A stretch of 64,000 nt of DNA, taken from positions 235,826 to 299,825 of the forward strand of contig CAMLTW010000003.1 of assembly GCA_946486375.1 (NCBI GenBank), read 5' to 3'. The notes beneath the pieces were generated by a model, which was not told the DNA's origin, did no database searches, and saw nothing but the letters and a program-made list of their open reading frames with translations. How positions within the stretch are numbered: the first letter of the stretch is position 1; every line of letters begins with the position of its first letter. This document shows positions 8,440-17,167 of this stretch, in pieces. This DNA comes from an uncultured Rikenellaceae bacterium. GTDB lineage: Bacteria > Bacteroidota > Bacteroidia > Bacteroidales > Rikenellaceae. A program made the translations under genes and the position numbers.

Positions 8440-11400
8440 AGACTGGCCGCGCTTTTCGCCGGTACAATTCGTAATAGGCCATCGGGACGAAGAAGATGCT
8501 CACCAGCGTTCCCACGACCATTCCCCCGATGAGAGCCAGCGACAACGGATACTGGAGGTCGGAACCCATATCGCCTCCGTAAAGGAACGGGACCAGGGCC
8601 AGGATGGTCGTCAGGCTGGTCATGATGATCGGCTTGAGTCGCCGGGAACCGCCCGTCATGATGGCCCGGATCAGCGAATATCCCTCCTTCCTCAGCTTGT
8701 TGATGGTATCCACTTTCAGGATGGAGTCGTTGATGATGATTCCGCACATCACCACCAGCCCGATCAGCGACATGATGTTGATGCTCGAACCGAACGCCCA
8801 CAGGATCAACATCGCTCCGAACACGTCCACCACCACTTCCGACAGAATGATCAGCGGCTGCACCACAGATTCGAACTGCGCCGCCAGGATGAAATAGAGC
8901 AACAGCAAGGCGATCGCCAGCACGACGACCAGTTCCCGGATCATTTCCCGATCGGAAAAATAGGTTCCGGAGAATTCCACGTCGAAATCCGGATCGGCCT
9001 GCACGGCTTCCCGAATCGTTTCCATCGTCCGGCGAACGTTCCGGCTGCCGGGATTCAGGCGGAGCGGATAGTAGTCTCCCTCCGCCCCGGACACGATGCT
9101 TTTCAGGTCGCGATCCCGGCTTTCCGTAACCAAAAGCGACAGGGGCACTTCCGCACCGTCTTCATTGACGATTCGTTGCTGCAACAGGTTCCGGGCGGTC
9201 TCCCGGCCTTCGCCGGTCAGCACCGGCACGGAAAAAGCTCCTTCCTGGACGGTAAACAGGGTATTCTGGTTCATGGCGTTTTTCAGAGCGGAGAACACGG
9301 TGCCGTAATCCACCTTATAGAGCGCCAGCAAATCGGGACGAACCGTCAACCGGATATGCTCCTGCCACAATACCTGCTCCAGCGAAACGTCTCCGAGCCG
9401 ACGATCCAGCCCGGTCAGCAGCCGATTGAGTTTGTCCGGATCGGGGGCCTTCCCGTCGGTGGGCTTCAGGCGCGCCACCAGTTCGGGTTCCTTGTCGGAA
9501 AAAATCAGATCGAAAATATTGCCCGACATTTCGAAACCGTACCGGGCTTCCGGATAATGCCGTTTCATAAATTCGGCCACACGTCGCTCGATTCCGGAAA
9601 GATTCTCGGGCCGTTCCGCCTTCAGATAGACCGACGCTTCCGAAGTCCCCTGGTCGGGCGTGTGCGACAGAAGAAACTGCTGCACGCCGATCATGGAAGT
9701 ACGCTGGACGGTCAGTCCGTCGAGCGTCTGTAAAAGCAGGGCCACCCTCCGACCGTTCTCCTTCATCGAAATCGTCCCGTTCCAATCCACCCACAATATC
9801 GTATCGTCGTGCGTCAAAGGCGGCAGCTTTTCCTTGTCGATCAGCGTATAGATGCCCCATATCCCCGGAACGGTCGCCAAAAACACAATCCATACTACCG
9901 CCTGATGTCGGAAGAACCACTTCAAACCCCGTTCGTACGTCCGATGATAATCCCATCCCCGGAAACGGCTCAGATACCGGTTCGGCTCGCGCCGATTCCG
10001 TCCGGCATAAAACAGGCGATAATAAACGGGGATCACCAGCACCGAAACCAGCAGGGAGGAAAACAGAGCGATGGTCACCGCCATGGCCTGATCGTAGAAC
10101 AGGGCTCCGGTGATTCCGCTCAAAAAAATGAGCGGAACGAACACCGAGCAGGTCGTGAGCACCGAACTCAGCATGGGGGCGAAAACCTCCTCGGTTCCCT
10201 TCACCACGGCCTCCCGGAGTTTCCAGCCTTTATCCCAGTATTGGGAAATGTTGTCGATCACGATGATGGAATTGTCCACCATCATCCCGATCCCCAGCAC
10301 CAGCCCGGACAGGGAGATGATGTTGATGGAGAGTCCGAGCAGATAAAAGCCCAGCAGCGACACCACCAGCGACAGCGGCACGGTGATGGAAATCAGCACC
10401 GGAGACCGGAAATCCCGCATGAACAGGAAAATGACCAGACAGGCCAGAATCCCCCCGACCAGAATATTGTTTCTCAAATTGTCGATGGAATAGTCCAGCA
10501 GCTGCGTCTGGTCGCGCGTGACCGTGAACCGCACATGCGGATACTCCGCCCGGAAAGCTTCCAGTGTTTTGGAAATTTCTTTTCGCAGCATTTTCATCCG
10601 GGCGTCGGACTGCTTGATGACCGCCAGCGAAACGGCATCCCGGCCGTCCGAACGCACCATGCCGGTTCTTCGCTGCGGATGTTCGATCACCCGGGCCAGA
10701 TCCCGAACCTGATAAAGGCGTCCGTTCAGGTTCAGGTAAACGTCCTCGATCCCTTTTTTTCCCGTCAACGTCGACTCGAAACGGATGCTGTACTGGTACT
10801 GCCCGTCGCGGATCGTCAGGTTTCCCAACCGCAGGTTGCTTTTCTGAATGGCGGCATCCAACCGGGCGACATCGATGCCCAATGCCCGCAACCGGGCCTT
10901 GTCGGGAACAATCAGCAGTTCGGGATACGCCAGCCCGCTGACATCCACCATCGCCACCTCCGGAATCTGTTCGATCCGTTTGGTAATGACCTGTGCGGCG
11001 AAACTGCTCAAATCCATAAACCGGGAAGACACGGGAAACAGTTCGTCCCGCATTTCGACGGATCCCGACGAGTCCTGCAGCGTGAGGTTGATGTAAAAAG
11101 CGGGAATGTCCGTCGCGCTCGCCTTGATGACGCGGGGCCGTTCCATCTCCTTCGGCAGAGAACCGAGCGCCCGGTCGATTTTCTCGTTCACTTCGATGAA
11201 GAGGAAGTCGATATCGGCGCCATGTTCGAAACGCATGAAAATATTCCCCGCATCGTCGTTCGCCTCCGTTCGGATCTCCTTCAGGTGCGATACCTGCATC
11301 AACTGGTTGCGCAAGGGTTTCAGCACCGTCATGTCCACTTCCCGGGCCGAGCTTCCCGGCGAGGAGACCTGTACCGTCACCTGGGGAATCGCCACGTCGG

Positions 11401-11506
11401 GCATGAGGGAAACCGGCAGCAGATTCGCAGCCACGATGCCCAGCACGATCACTGCAATCAGGGTCATCGTCACCGCAATGGGTTTGTCGGTCAGCTTTCG
11501 GATCAT
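8417..11506 (-). CDS. RND efflux transporter subunit, first copy
   Basis: A 1029-residue RND permease of the AcrB/HAE1 type. Visible landmarks are the N-terminal helix and SLMPDVAIPQVTV motif (residues 33-45), the TM4 sequence with Asp411-Asn412 (GMMVDNSIIVID), and the TM10-like segment GIIINDSILKVD. It lies 12 bases after the adaptor gene. Sequence and length differ clearly from the next RND gene, so this is a pair of distinct pumps and not a recent duplication. In known two-pump operons such as MdtBC the two RND proteins form one trimer; here that is inference. The substrate is unknown. Confidence 0.92.
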   Translation of the reverse strand: MIRKLTDKPIAVTMTLIAVIVLGIVAANLLPVSLMPDVAIPQVTVQVSSPGSSAREVDMTVLKPLRNQLMQVSHLKEIRTEANDDAGNIFMRFEHGADIDFLFIEVNEKIDRALGSLPKEMERPRVIKASATDIPAFYINLTLQDSSGSVEMRDELFPVSSRFMDLSSFAAQVITKRIEQIPEVAMVDVSGLAYPELLIVPDKARLRALGIDVARLDAAIQKSNLRLGNLTIRDGQYQYSIRFESTLTGKKGIEDVYLNLNGRLYQVRDLARVIEHPQRRTGMVRSDGRDAVSLAVIKQSDARMKMLRKEISKTLEAFRAEYPHVRFTVTRDQTQLLDYSIDNLRNNILVGGILACLVIFLFMRDFRSPVLISITVPLSLVVSLLGFYLLGLSINIISLSGLVLGIGMMVDNSIIVIDNISQYWDKGWKLREAVVKGTEEVFAPMLSSVLTTCSVFVPLIFLSGITGALFYDQAMAVTIALFSSLLVSVLVIPVYYRLFYAGRNRREPNRYLSRFRGWDYHRTYERGLKWFFRHQAVVWIVFLATVPGIWGIYTLIDKEKLPPLTHDDTILWVDWNGTISMKENGRRVALLLQTLDGLTVQRTSMIGVQQFLLSHTPDQGTSEASVYLKAERPENLSGIERRVAEFMKRHYPEARYGFEMSGNIFDLIFSDKEPELVARLKPTDGKAPDPDKLNRLLTGLDRRLGDVSLEQVLWQEHIRLTVRPDLLALYKVDYGTVFSALKNAMNQNTLFTVQEGAFSVPVLTGEGRETARNLLQQRIVNEDGAEVPLSLLVTESRDRDLKSIVSGAEGDYYPLRLNPGSRNVRRTMETIREAVQADPDFDVEFSGTYFSDREMIRELVVVLAIALLLLYFILAAQFESVVQPLIILSEVVVDVFGAMLILWAFGSSINIMSLIGLVVMCGIIINDSILKVDTINKLRKEGYSLIRAIMTGGSRRLKPIIMTSLTTILALVPFLYGGDMGSDLQYPLSLALIGGMVVGTLVSIFFVPMAYYELYRRKARPVYGSSGKK

Positions 11507-11518
11507 CTTCCGCCGGGA

Positions 11519-12610
11519 TTAAGGTTTCGGATTCTGGCGGATTTCCACCCGGGAACCGTCGGCCAGATTGAGGTTCCCCGACACGATGACGGCATCGCCC
11601 GGATTGAGCTCCGCTCCTTTGCTTCGGTTGGGAGCCACCACATGGGAATCGCTGTTGGACATGAGCACATCCACATACGTCCACATCGCCTTCCCGTCCG
11701 GTCCGTACCGGAACAGCACCTCCTGATTGTCCCGGATCACAACGGCCGATTTGGGCACCGCCCACTGTCCGCTCAAGCTCTCCCGCAACACGACCCGAAC
11801 GTTCATCCCCTCCATCAGCAGGCCGGAAGTGTTCGGAATCTCCGCCCGGATGTTGATCTGTCCCTTTTCATCCACCAGCGGGTTGATTTCGGTAATCCGT
11901 CCTTCATAGTAAGCTTCCGGTTCCAGAAAAGTGGATACTTTCACGCCATGCCCCCTTTTCGCAAACGGAATCTCGGATTCCAGCAAATTGAAATCCACCT
12001 GGAAAAACCGGTCGTCGATCAGGGTGCAGAAAGCTTCCGGAACCTGTTCGTAAGCCTTGACGCCGACATTGGCCACCTTGCCGGCGAAAGGAGCTTTCAA
12101 TACGGTGGCCGCCAGTTCCATCTGCGCCAGTTCCAGGTTGTTTTTCGCCGTCGTGTACCCCGACCGGATCAGGGCCACTTTCAAAATGTCTTTCGGTACC
12201 TGCGCGGTGTCCGATCCGTATCCGAATCCGATCAGGTTGTCGGTCAGGTCGATTTCCGCCTTTTGCATGTCCTGCCGTGCCTGCCGCAGTTTCAGCTCGC
12301 TCTGCCGGGGATTCAATACGGCCAGCACCTCCCCTTCCTCCACACGCTGTCCGTTGACGACACGCACCTCGGCCAAGTCCCCCGTGCCGCCAAATTTCAG
12401 GACGCTTTTGCGCAATGCCCTCAGTTTCCCGTTGCCGAGAATTTCCAAAGCGAACTCGCGCGGCCGCAGGATCATCGTATCCACTCGGTTCCTTTCCGTC
12501 TGGTATTCGGCGCGTCCGACCTCCGGATTTTGGTTTTTATCGCTAGTTCCCGTGCAGGCCAGCAAAAGAATTGCGGCGGCACCCGCTCCCAACGCATGAA
12601 AATAATTCAT
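11519..12610 (-). CDS. Periplasmic adaptor (membrane fusion) lipoprotein of RND efflux
   Basis: A 363-residue HlyD/AcrA-type adaptor. The signal ends in a lipobox (LLLACTG), so it is probably a lipid-anchored periplasmic protein. It then shows a lipoyl/barrel-sandwich half (VRVVNGQRVEEGEVLAVLNP), a short helical hairpin region (QSELKLRQARQDMQKAE), the second lipoyl half (LKAPFAGKVANVGVKAYEQV), and beta-barrel and membrane-proximal domains with KSAVVIRDNQEVLFRY. It links the RND pumps to TolC. It is the second gene of the operon, 18 bases after the TolC gene and 12 before the first RND gene. Confidence 0.92.
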   Translation of the reverse strand: MNYFHALGAGAAAILLLACTGTSDKNQNPEVGRAEYQTERNRVDTMILRPREFALEILGNGKLRALRKSVLKFGGTGDLAEVRVVNGQRVEEGEVLAVLNPRQSELKLRQARQDMQKAEIDLTDNLIGFGYGSDTAQVPKDILKVALIRSGYTTAKNNLELAQMELAATVLKAPFAGKVANVGVKAYEQVPEAFCTLIDDRFFQVDFNLLESEIPFAKRGHGVKVSTFLEPEAYYEGRITEINPLVDEKGQINIRAEIPNTSGLLMEGMNVRVVLRESLSGQWAVPKSAVVIRDNQEVLFRYGPDGKAMWTYVDVLMSNSDSHVVAPNRSKGAELNPGDAVIVSGNLNLADGSRVEIRQNPKP

Positions 12611-12628
12611 ATCCTTCTTCGTTTTCGG

Positions 12629-14113
12629 TCAATTTTCCACAATCCGGTCGAATTCCGCGGAAATATTGGTATGAGTGAGGTAATCGTAAAGGCTCATCTT
12701 CCGGATGGTATAGTAATATTGCCAGTAGTTGCGCAACTCGGTGACATAGCGGATCACCGCCTCATCCTTTTCCGTCTGGGCGGTGTTGACGTCGGTGACC
12801 CCTACGGTTCCGTGGATAAACCGCTCGCGGGTAAGGTCGTACCTTTCCTGCGCAATCGTATCCGCTTTGGAAGAAATCAGGCACTGACGTTTCTGATTGT
12901 TGAACTGCATCACCCCGATCATCACCTCCTGCCGGTGGTCGGCCATGGCCTGTTCGATCTGCGTCCGCACCACCGCCTCCCGCGACTGCGCCATTTTGAC
13001 ACGCCCCTTTCCCTGTCCCCAATCCATGATGGGGATACTGAATCCCAGACTGAGGATCTCCTGATCCATCGGGTTCCGGTAAGCATGCATGAATTCCGAA
13101 GCCTGCTGGGTCAACCCGAACTGGGCTTTCAACTGGGCGCTCAGGCCGCGGCTCGCATTGGCCTCGGCTACCGCCTGCTGGGCTTCCAGCAAGGACAAGT
13201 CCTGGGTGAGAACGAAAGAAGAATTTTCATACGAAAGCTCCAACACATGCGTATAGTCCAACGTAATGTCCGGCACCCCTTCCGGCATGACGGGCACGAT
13301 TTCCACCGTTTCGTTGTATCCGAGGAACGAACGCAGCTGCGACCGTGCCCTGTCCGCTTCCAGCCGGTTTTCGTTGATGGCCAGTCCGTCGTTCAGGAGC
13401 CGTAGTTCCAACTGAAGCAGTTCGCTTTTGGTGATGCTTCCGAGCTTGAACCTTTCCGATGCGATTTTGTAAAGCGTTTCGGTATTGCGGTAATTCTTTT
13501 CGGACATTTCCAGCCGTCGCTGGGCCAGCAGCAAATCGAAAAAATAGCCCGTCGCCGACAGCGTGATATCCTCCATCGTTTCCAGATACGTGCGCTTCGC
13601 CCGGTCGTACTCCTTGGGTTCGATTTTCTTTTCCCACTTCAGGGAATTGAAAGCCCGCAGCGGTTGCAGGTAAGTGATGTTGATGGGCTGCGAATTATAC
13701 GTCGTACCGTCGTTCGGGGAAAACTGGTCGAGCCGGTTCAGGTTGGTGAAAACGGATACCGTTCCGCCCGTAAACGGAATGTTCTGGTCGATGGAAAGAT
13801 TCAGCTGGTTGTTCAGGTTGTTGTTTTCCCGGTAATTGATTTCGCCGGTTTCCGCGTTCTGCAGCGGGATCAGCGAACGGTTGAAATTCCCCACCGTTCC
13901 CGTGAGGTTCAGGGACGGCAGAAGTTTCGCCTGAAAGGAACGGTATTGCCAATAGCTGGCCCGGAAATTATGTTTGGCCATCATGGCCCTCGGAGACTGA
14001 TCCTGCGCGGTGGAAATGACCTCCTCCAAAGAGAGATTCAGGATACGGACGCTCTGAGCCCTTACCGGGCATACGACCGAACAAACCGACAACAAGGCAA
14101 GCAATTTCTTCAT
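12629..14113 (-). CDS. TolC-family outer membrane efflux protein
   Basis: A 494-residue TolC-type outer-membrane channel: a signal peptide ending near VCPVRAQ, then two structural repeats each with long amphipathic helices and beta strands (SLNLTGTVGNFNRS in the first, ALTAQLKAQFG-like strand SAQLKAQFGLT in the second), and a final helical stretch with DVNTAQTEKDEAVIRY. It is the first gene of the efflux operon. The upstream region on the minus strand carries TAATTTTA near 14142-14149, one base off the Bacteroidetes -7 box, which may drive the operon. Confidence 0.9.
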   Translation of the reverse strand: MKKLLALLSVCSVVCPVRAQSVRILNLSLEEVISTAQDQSPRAMMAKHNFRASYWQYRSFQAKLLPSLNLTGTVGNFNRSLIPLQNAETGEINYRENNNLNNQLNLSIDQNIPFTGGTVSVFTNLNRLDQFSPNDGTTYNSQPINITYLQPLRAFNSLKWEKKIEPKEYDRAKRTYLETMEDITLSATGYFFDLLLAQRRLEMSEKNYRNTETLYKIASERFKLGSITKSELLQLELRLLNDGLAINENRLEADRARSQLRSFLGYNETVEIVPVMPEGVPDITLDYTHVLELSYENSSFVLTQDLSLLEAQQAVAEANASRGLSAQLKAQFGLTQQASEFMHAYRNPMDQEILSLGFSIPIMDWGQGKGRVKMAQSREAVVRTQIEQAMADHRQEVMIGVMQFNNQKRQCLISSKADTIAQERYDLTRERFIHGTVGVTDVNTAQTEKDEAVIRYVTELRNYWQYYYTIRKMSLYDYLTHTNISAEFDRIVEN

Positions 14114-14201
14114 CCCGATTTCGAATGGATAATTTCAGCAGTTAAAATTAGCAAAAAACACGAAAGTTCCCAATGTTTTTTCGTACCAAAAGCGAGAACC
14201 G

Positions 14202-14236
14202 AAAAAGGGCGGAAAAACCGAAGCTTTTCCGCCCTT
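14202..14236 (-). terminator. Intrinsic terminator after the NVEALA/propeller operon
   Basis: On the minus strand AAGGGCGGAAAA and TTTTCCGCCCTT form a perfect 12-base stem with an 8-base loop, followed by a short T-run. It is 118 bases beyond the stop of the TolB-like gene and 89 bases before the TolC start, so it insulates the efflux operon from the peptide/propeller transcript. Confidence 0.8.
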
Positions 14237-14353
14237 CACCAACTACTAAAAATAAAACTAAATTATGGAGCAATTGGCATAGCACCACGATGCAAACATA
14301 GGATGAAACCGCCCTTCCCATCATGGTTTTTCGGTTCCTTTTTTCGCCGGCCC

Positions 14354-15406
14354 TTAATTTTCCGGCAAATCGAACCTGACCAGCAGGGCTTCGTCTTGTA
14401 CGCTCAGTCCGTAAACGGCGCGTTCTTCCGGTACGTAACTGATCGAATTCACAGGCCTGTCCAACCGGTAACACACGAGCGGATCGCCTTCCCAGTCAAA
14501 AGTCATCAGGTACTCGCAGTCGGTCAGGGCCGTTCCGTATTCCTCGAATGTTCTTCCCGAATAGATCGTATAAAAACACTCGTCGCTTACATCCACGTCG
14601 CAAAATCCCTGCCGGTTGGTTTTCCTGACGGCGAAAGGAGTACGGCTTCCGCTTTCGATCCGAACCTCGGCCGGATAGAAATCCAGGGACTTGTGCAGCG
14701 AAATGCTTCGGTCGTCGATGTTGTAAATATCGATCCGTCCCGCGATATTGTCCACGCATACGAAACGGGTGCCGTCGGGTTTCATGCCGAGCGTACAGCT
14801 TCCGTACAGCATCCCCTTTTCCATATAGCCCAGTTCCGGATAATCCGGATGTTCGGGGTAATCGCAGAAGTACCGGTAGGAACTGTCTTTCAGGTTGTAA
14901 TACATGAAACGTCCCTCCTCGAACATGCCTCCGAGCACCACCATGCTGTCCCGTCGGACAACGGAAGTGTAAGGCCCTGCCGTAGGGAGCTTCCGAAAGT
15001 CGCAAACCAAACTGTCGCCCTGCGAACGGAAGTCCAATAAGTATCCCCGGTTCGCTTCCACGGCATTGACGTATTTACTGCCCGATGATGAGGTTAATGC
15101 ATTCATCCCTAACGCTTCTCCGGGTCCCTTTCCTCGTCGAAGCAGATTTTGTTTTGTACCGGTATAAAGATCGATGGCAGTTACGTGATAGTCATCTTTG
15201 AAATTATGAACCATAATTAGAGAATCTCTCGCAACCACTTCATAAGGTGCATATATATAATAATCTTCCATTCCTAAAGAAACGGAAGAACTCATTAAAG
15301 CAGGCATATTAAATAATGCTACCGGTTCTTCCGGTAGCATTGAAGATTTGCCAGTGCAGGCACACAATCCAGAGACAAGGCAACAAAGAATGTAGTATGG
15401 TTTCAA
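14354..15406 (-). CDS. BF3222/TolB-like six-bladed propeller lipoprotein, NVEALA partner
   Basis: A 350-residue protein of the same family as the one at 4122-5162, with the shared RRGKGPGEALGMNAL segment (residues 90-104), a GMKPDGTRFVCVDNIAG blade, SGRTFEEYG, and the ending VRFDLPEN. The signal is MKPYYILCCLVSGLCAC with a lipobox at Leu14-Cys17. It starts 12 bases after the NVEALA peptide gene, so the two share a transcript that ends at the hairpin at 14202-14236. Its first 85 or so codons are AT-rich, while the rest matches the G+C-rich neighbours, so a composition boundary falls inside the gene. Function is unknown; it may bind, present or process the peptide, which is inference. Confidence 0.78.
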   Translation of the reverse strand: MKPYYILCCLVSGLCACTGKSSMLPEEPVALFNMPALMSSSVSLGMEDYYIYAPYEVVARDSLIMVHNFKDDYHVTAIDLYTGTKQNLLRRGKGPGEALGMNALTSSSGSKYVNAVEANRGYLLDFRSQGDSLVCDFRKLPTAGPYTSVVRRDSMVVLGGMFEEGRFMYYNLKDSSYRYFCDYPEHPDYPELGYMEKGMLYGSCTLGMKPDGTRFVCVDNIAGRIDIYNIDDRSISLHKSLDFYPAEVRIESGSRTPFAVRKTNRQGFCDVDVSDECFYTIYSGRTFEEYGTALTDCEYLMTFDWEGDPLVCYRLDRPVNSISYVPEERAVYGLSVQDEALLVRFDLPEN

Positions 15407-15418
15407 GGATTAGAAAAT

Positions 15419-15646
15419 TTATATAGCCCTTAGACCTTCGTAGGACATAGCATTACCATTAACGTACAACCAACATGCCCCATGCGCGACATAGCAGGAA
15501 GTGTCGTCACCCTCTATATCTGCTAGAGCCTCTATATTTTTACTTAGATCTATAACATCTTTATTCTTTTTTATAAAAGAAGTGTAAATTACCCCAAAAG
15601 CAATAAAGATTCCTATTAATTTTCCTACCTGTAAAATCTTTTTCAT
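15419..15646 (-). CDS. NVEALA-type small secreted peptide
   Basis: A 75-residue protein from the Met-Lys-Lys start (a start four codons upstream is possible). It has a basic N-terminus, one hydrophobic segment (residues 9-24), then DLSKNIEALADIEGDD, which matches the NVEALA motif (here NIEALA, 37-42) of the Bacteroidales NVEALA family. The tail carries just two cysteines, Cys51 and Cys58, in a short aromatic/Gly stretch (CYVAHGACWLYVNG). NVEALA proteins are short exported peptides of unestablished function, often beside BF3222 lipoproteins, exactly as here. The motif position, just before the Cys-bearing tail, suggests a leader-like region. It is very AT-rich (14 G/C of 60 in 15541-15600) and is divergent from the histidine kinase gene. 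Confidence 0.8.
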   Translation of the reverse strand: MKKILQVGKLIGIFIAFGVIYTSFIKKNKDVIDLSKNIEALADIEGDDTSCYVAHGACWLYVNGNAMSYEGLRAI

Positions 15647-15668
15647 ACACGTAAACACTAAAATTTTT

Positions 15669-15676
15669 CAAAAATA
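15669..15676 (-). promoter_or_regulatory. Promoter -7 box for the NVEALA operon
   Basis: TATTTTTG on the minus strand matches TAnnTTTG exactly and lies 23 bases before the NVEALA Met-Lys-Lys start. No TTTG is seen at the -33 distance, and the region is AT-rich, so chance matches are possible. Confidence 0.4.
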
Positions 15677-15773
15677 TTTTAAATATCTATAACTGTTAAT
15701 TGTTTTTAAGTATATTTTTTACACAACATGGAATTTACAGTATAAATATCGTACATAATGCTTATTAATTTAC

Positions 15774-15781
15774 TACATTTG
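15774..15781 (+). promoter_or_regulatory. Promoter -7 box for the kinase operon
   Basis: TACATTTG matches TAnnTTTG exactly, 17 bases before the kinase ATG at 15799, so the leader would be very short. No clear -33 TTTG is visible. Confidence 0.4.
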
Positions 15782-15798
15782 ACAACATGTTATATTAA

Positions 15799-17160
15799 AT
15801 GGTAGTGAAAGCAATAAGTATAAAAATAAAAATTCCATTAATTATCACTTCTTTTTCTATAATCGGAATTTTAATGTTTCAATGGTTATGGTTCAATAAT
15901 ATGTATAATATTCGAAAGAATGAGCTACAATCAAATTTATTTTTAAAGTTAGAAGCAACTACATATAATGAAACCACATATAGATACGCCAATGGTATAG
16001 GAACAAATAACTTTCTGTCTGCTAGTGTAGATTATACCAATAGAAGTATCACGGTTAAAAGAAAAGACGGAAGTATTATGAAAAACATTTACCCTACGGT
16101 AAATGATCTATTGTTAGCTAACAAACGTATTGCATACGATTGTGCAGGAATCAGCCTCAGTCATTTAGACTCCTTGTTTTTATATGATCTAAATCATTTG
16201 AATGTATATACTTCTCACGTTCTTGAACTTATTGATTTAAAAACGGGGGAAGTTATCGAATCCACTGTTCCAGGATACATATCAGATCGTTACACTTTAA
16301 CGACAAAAATTGATACCCTCGGAATTATGGGTACCGAAGGCATCCGTGTGCGGTTAGAGAACCCAGACAAGGTCATTCTGCAAAAGATGACAGCGATTAT
16401 CGTGAGTTCGCTGTTGCTTTTTCTGTTGCTGGTAGGCGCTTTCGTGTATCTGCTGCGAACCATCTTTCTGCAGAAAAAGTATTCCGACAACCGCGATGAA
16501 AATATCCACAGTTTTTCCCACGACATCGCCAATCCTGCCGCCTTTGTCAAAAATGCGTTGTATCCGCTTTATAACGCTCCCGACGGCTACTGCCTGACAT
16601 CATCGGACCGAAATATTATGAGACTTTGTATCAAGAAACTGACGGCGCAGGCTACGCTGGCATCCCAGATGAACTTCGCCCAAAGCAAGGCGCCGATCGA
16701 CATCCGTCCCGTCGAATTCGACCTGCGCGAAGAAATGGAAGACCTGGCCCTTATTTACAACCGCACTCCGGTGGACGGAAAAATCGGAAAGATCAACTTG
16801 TCCTACGAGCTTTCGCGAAATACGATCGTCGCTGACAAAATCCATTTTGTGGGAGCGGTGGAGAACCTCATCAAAAACGGGGTGAAATATTCGCTGGATC
16901 CGGTCATCGAAGTACGGTGCTATGAAGCGGACGGCAACATGTGCATTTCCGTAAAAGACAACGGAGTCGGCATCGCCGAAAAGTTCCAAGCGAAAATCTT
17001 CGAGAATCATTTCCGGATCAAGGAGGTCAGGAATGCCACGGGATACGGAATGGGGCTCAGGTATGTGCAGAAGGTAATCAAGGCACACGACGGCAACATC
17101 CGGCTTCAAAGCGTGAAAGATCAGGGAAGCGAATTTACCATTCTAATCCCTATTAAATAA
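15799..17160 (+). CDS. Sensor histidine kinase with variable periplasmic domain
   Basis: A 453-residue membrane kinase. One helix (about residues 10-32), a periplasmic domain of about 160 residues, a second helix (about 195-221), then a HisKA-like segment with SFSHDIANPAAF (phospho-acceptor His241), and a HATPase with N-box NLIKNG (Asn360), G1 box DNGVGIA (387-393) and G2 GYGMGLRY (415-422). It resembles RprX-type kinases of Bacteroides. The sensor half (to about position 16320) is AT-rich, 14 G/C of 60 in 15841-15900, while the kinase half is ordinary (32 of 60 in 16621-16680). The switch falls just before the second helix. The response regulator starts 7 bases after its stop. The divergent NVEALA gene makes a secreted peptide a plausible ligand (inference). 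Confidence 0.88.
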   Translation: MVVKAISIKIKIPLIITSFSIIGILMFQWLWFNNMYNIRKNELQSNLFLKLEATTYNETTYRYANGIGTNNFLSASVDYTNRSITVKRKDGSIMKNIYPTVNDLLLANKRIAYDCAGISLSHLDSLFLYDLNHLNVYTSHVLELIDLKTGEVIESTVPGYISDRYTLTTKIDTLGIMGTEGIRVRLENPDKVILQKMTAIIVSSLLLFLLLVGAFVYLLRTIFLQKKYSDNRDENIHSFSHDIANPAAFVKNALYPLYNAPDGYCLTSSDRNIMRLCIKKLTAQATLASQMNFAQSKAPIDIRPVEFDLREEMEDLALIYNRTPVDGKIGKINLSYELSRNTIVADKIHFVGAVENLIKNGVKYSLDPVIEVRCYEADGNMCISVKDNGVGIAEKFQAKIFENHFRIKEVRNATGYGMGLRYVQKVIKAHDGNIRLQSVKDQGSEFTILIPIK

Positions 17161-17167
17161 TTATACT

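Noticed and set aside
9809..13405. A 1198-codon open frame on the plus strand opposite the RND, adaptor and TolC genes
   Set aside because: It crosses three well-recognised genes on the other strand and has shadow-type composition.
14148..14474. Possible 108-aa membrane peptide on the minus strand downstream of the TolB-like gene
   Set aside because: It overlaps the end of the propeller gene and runs through a strong terminator hairpin; no start or family supports it.
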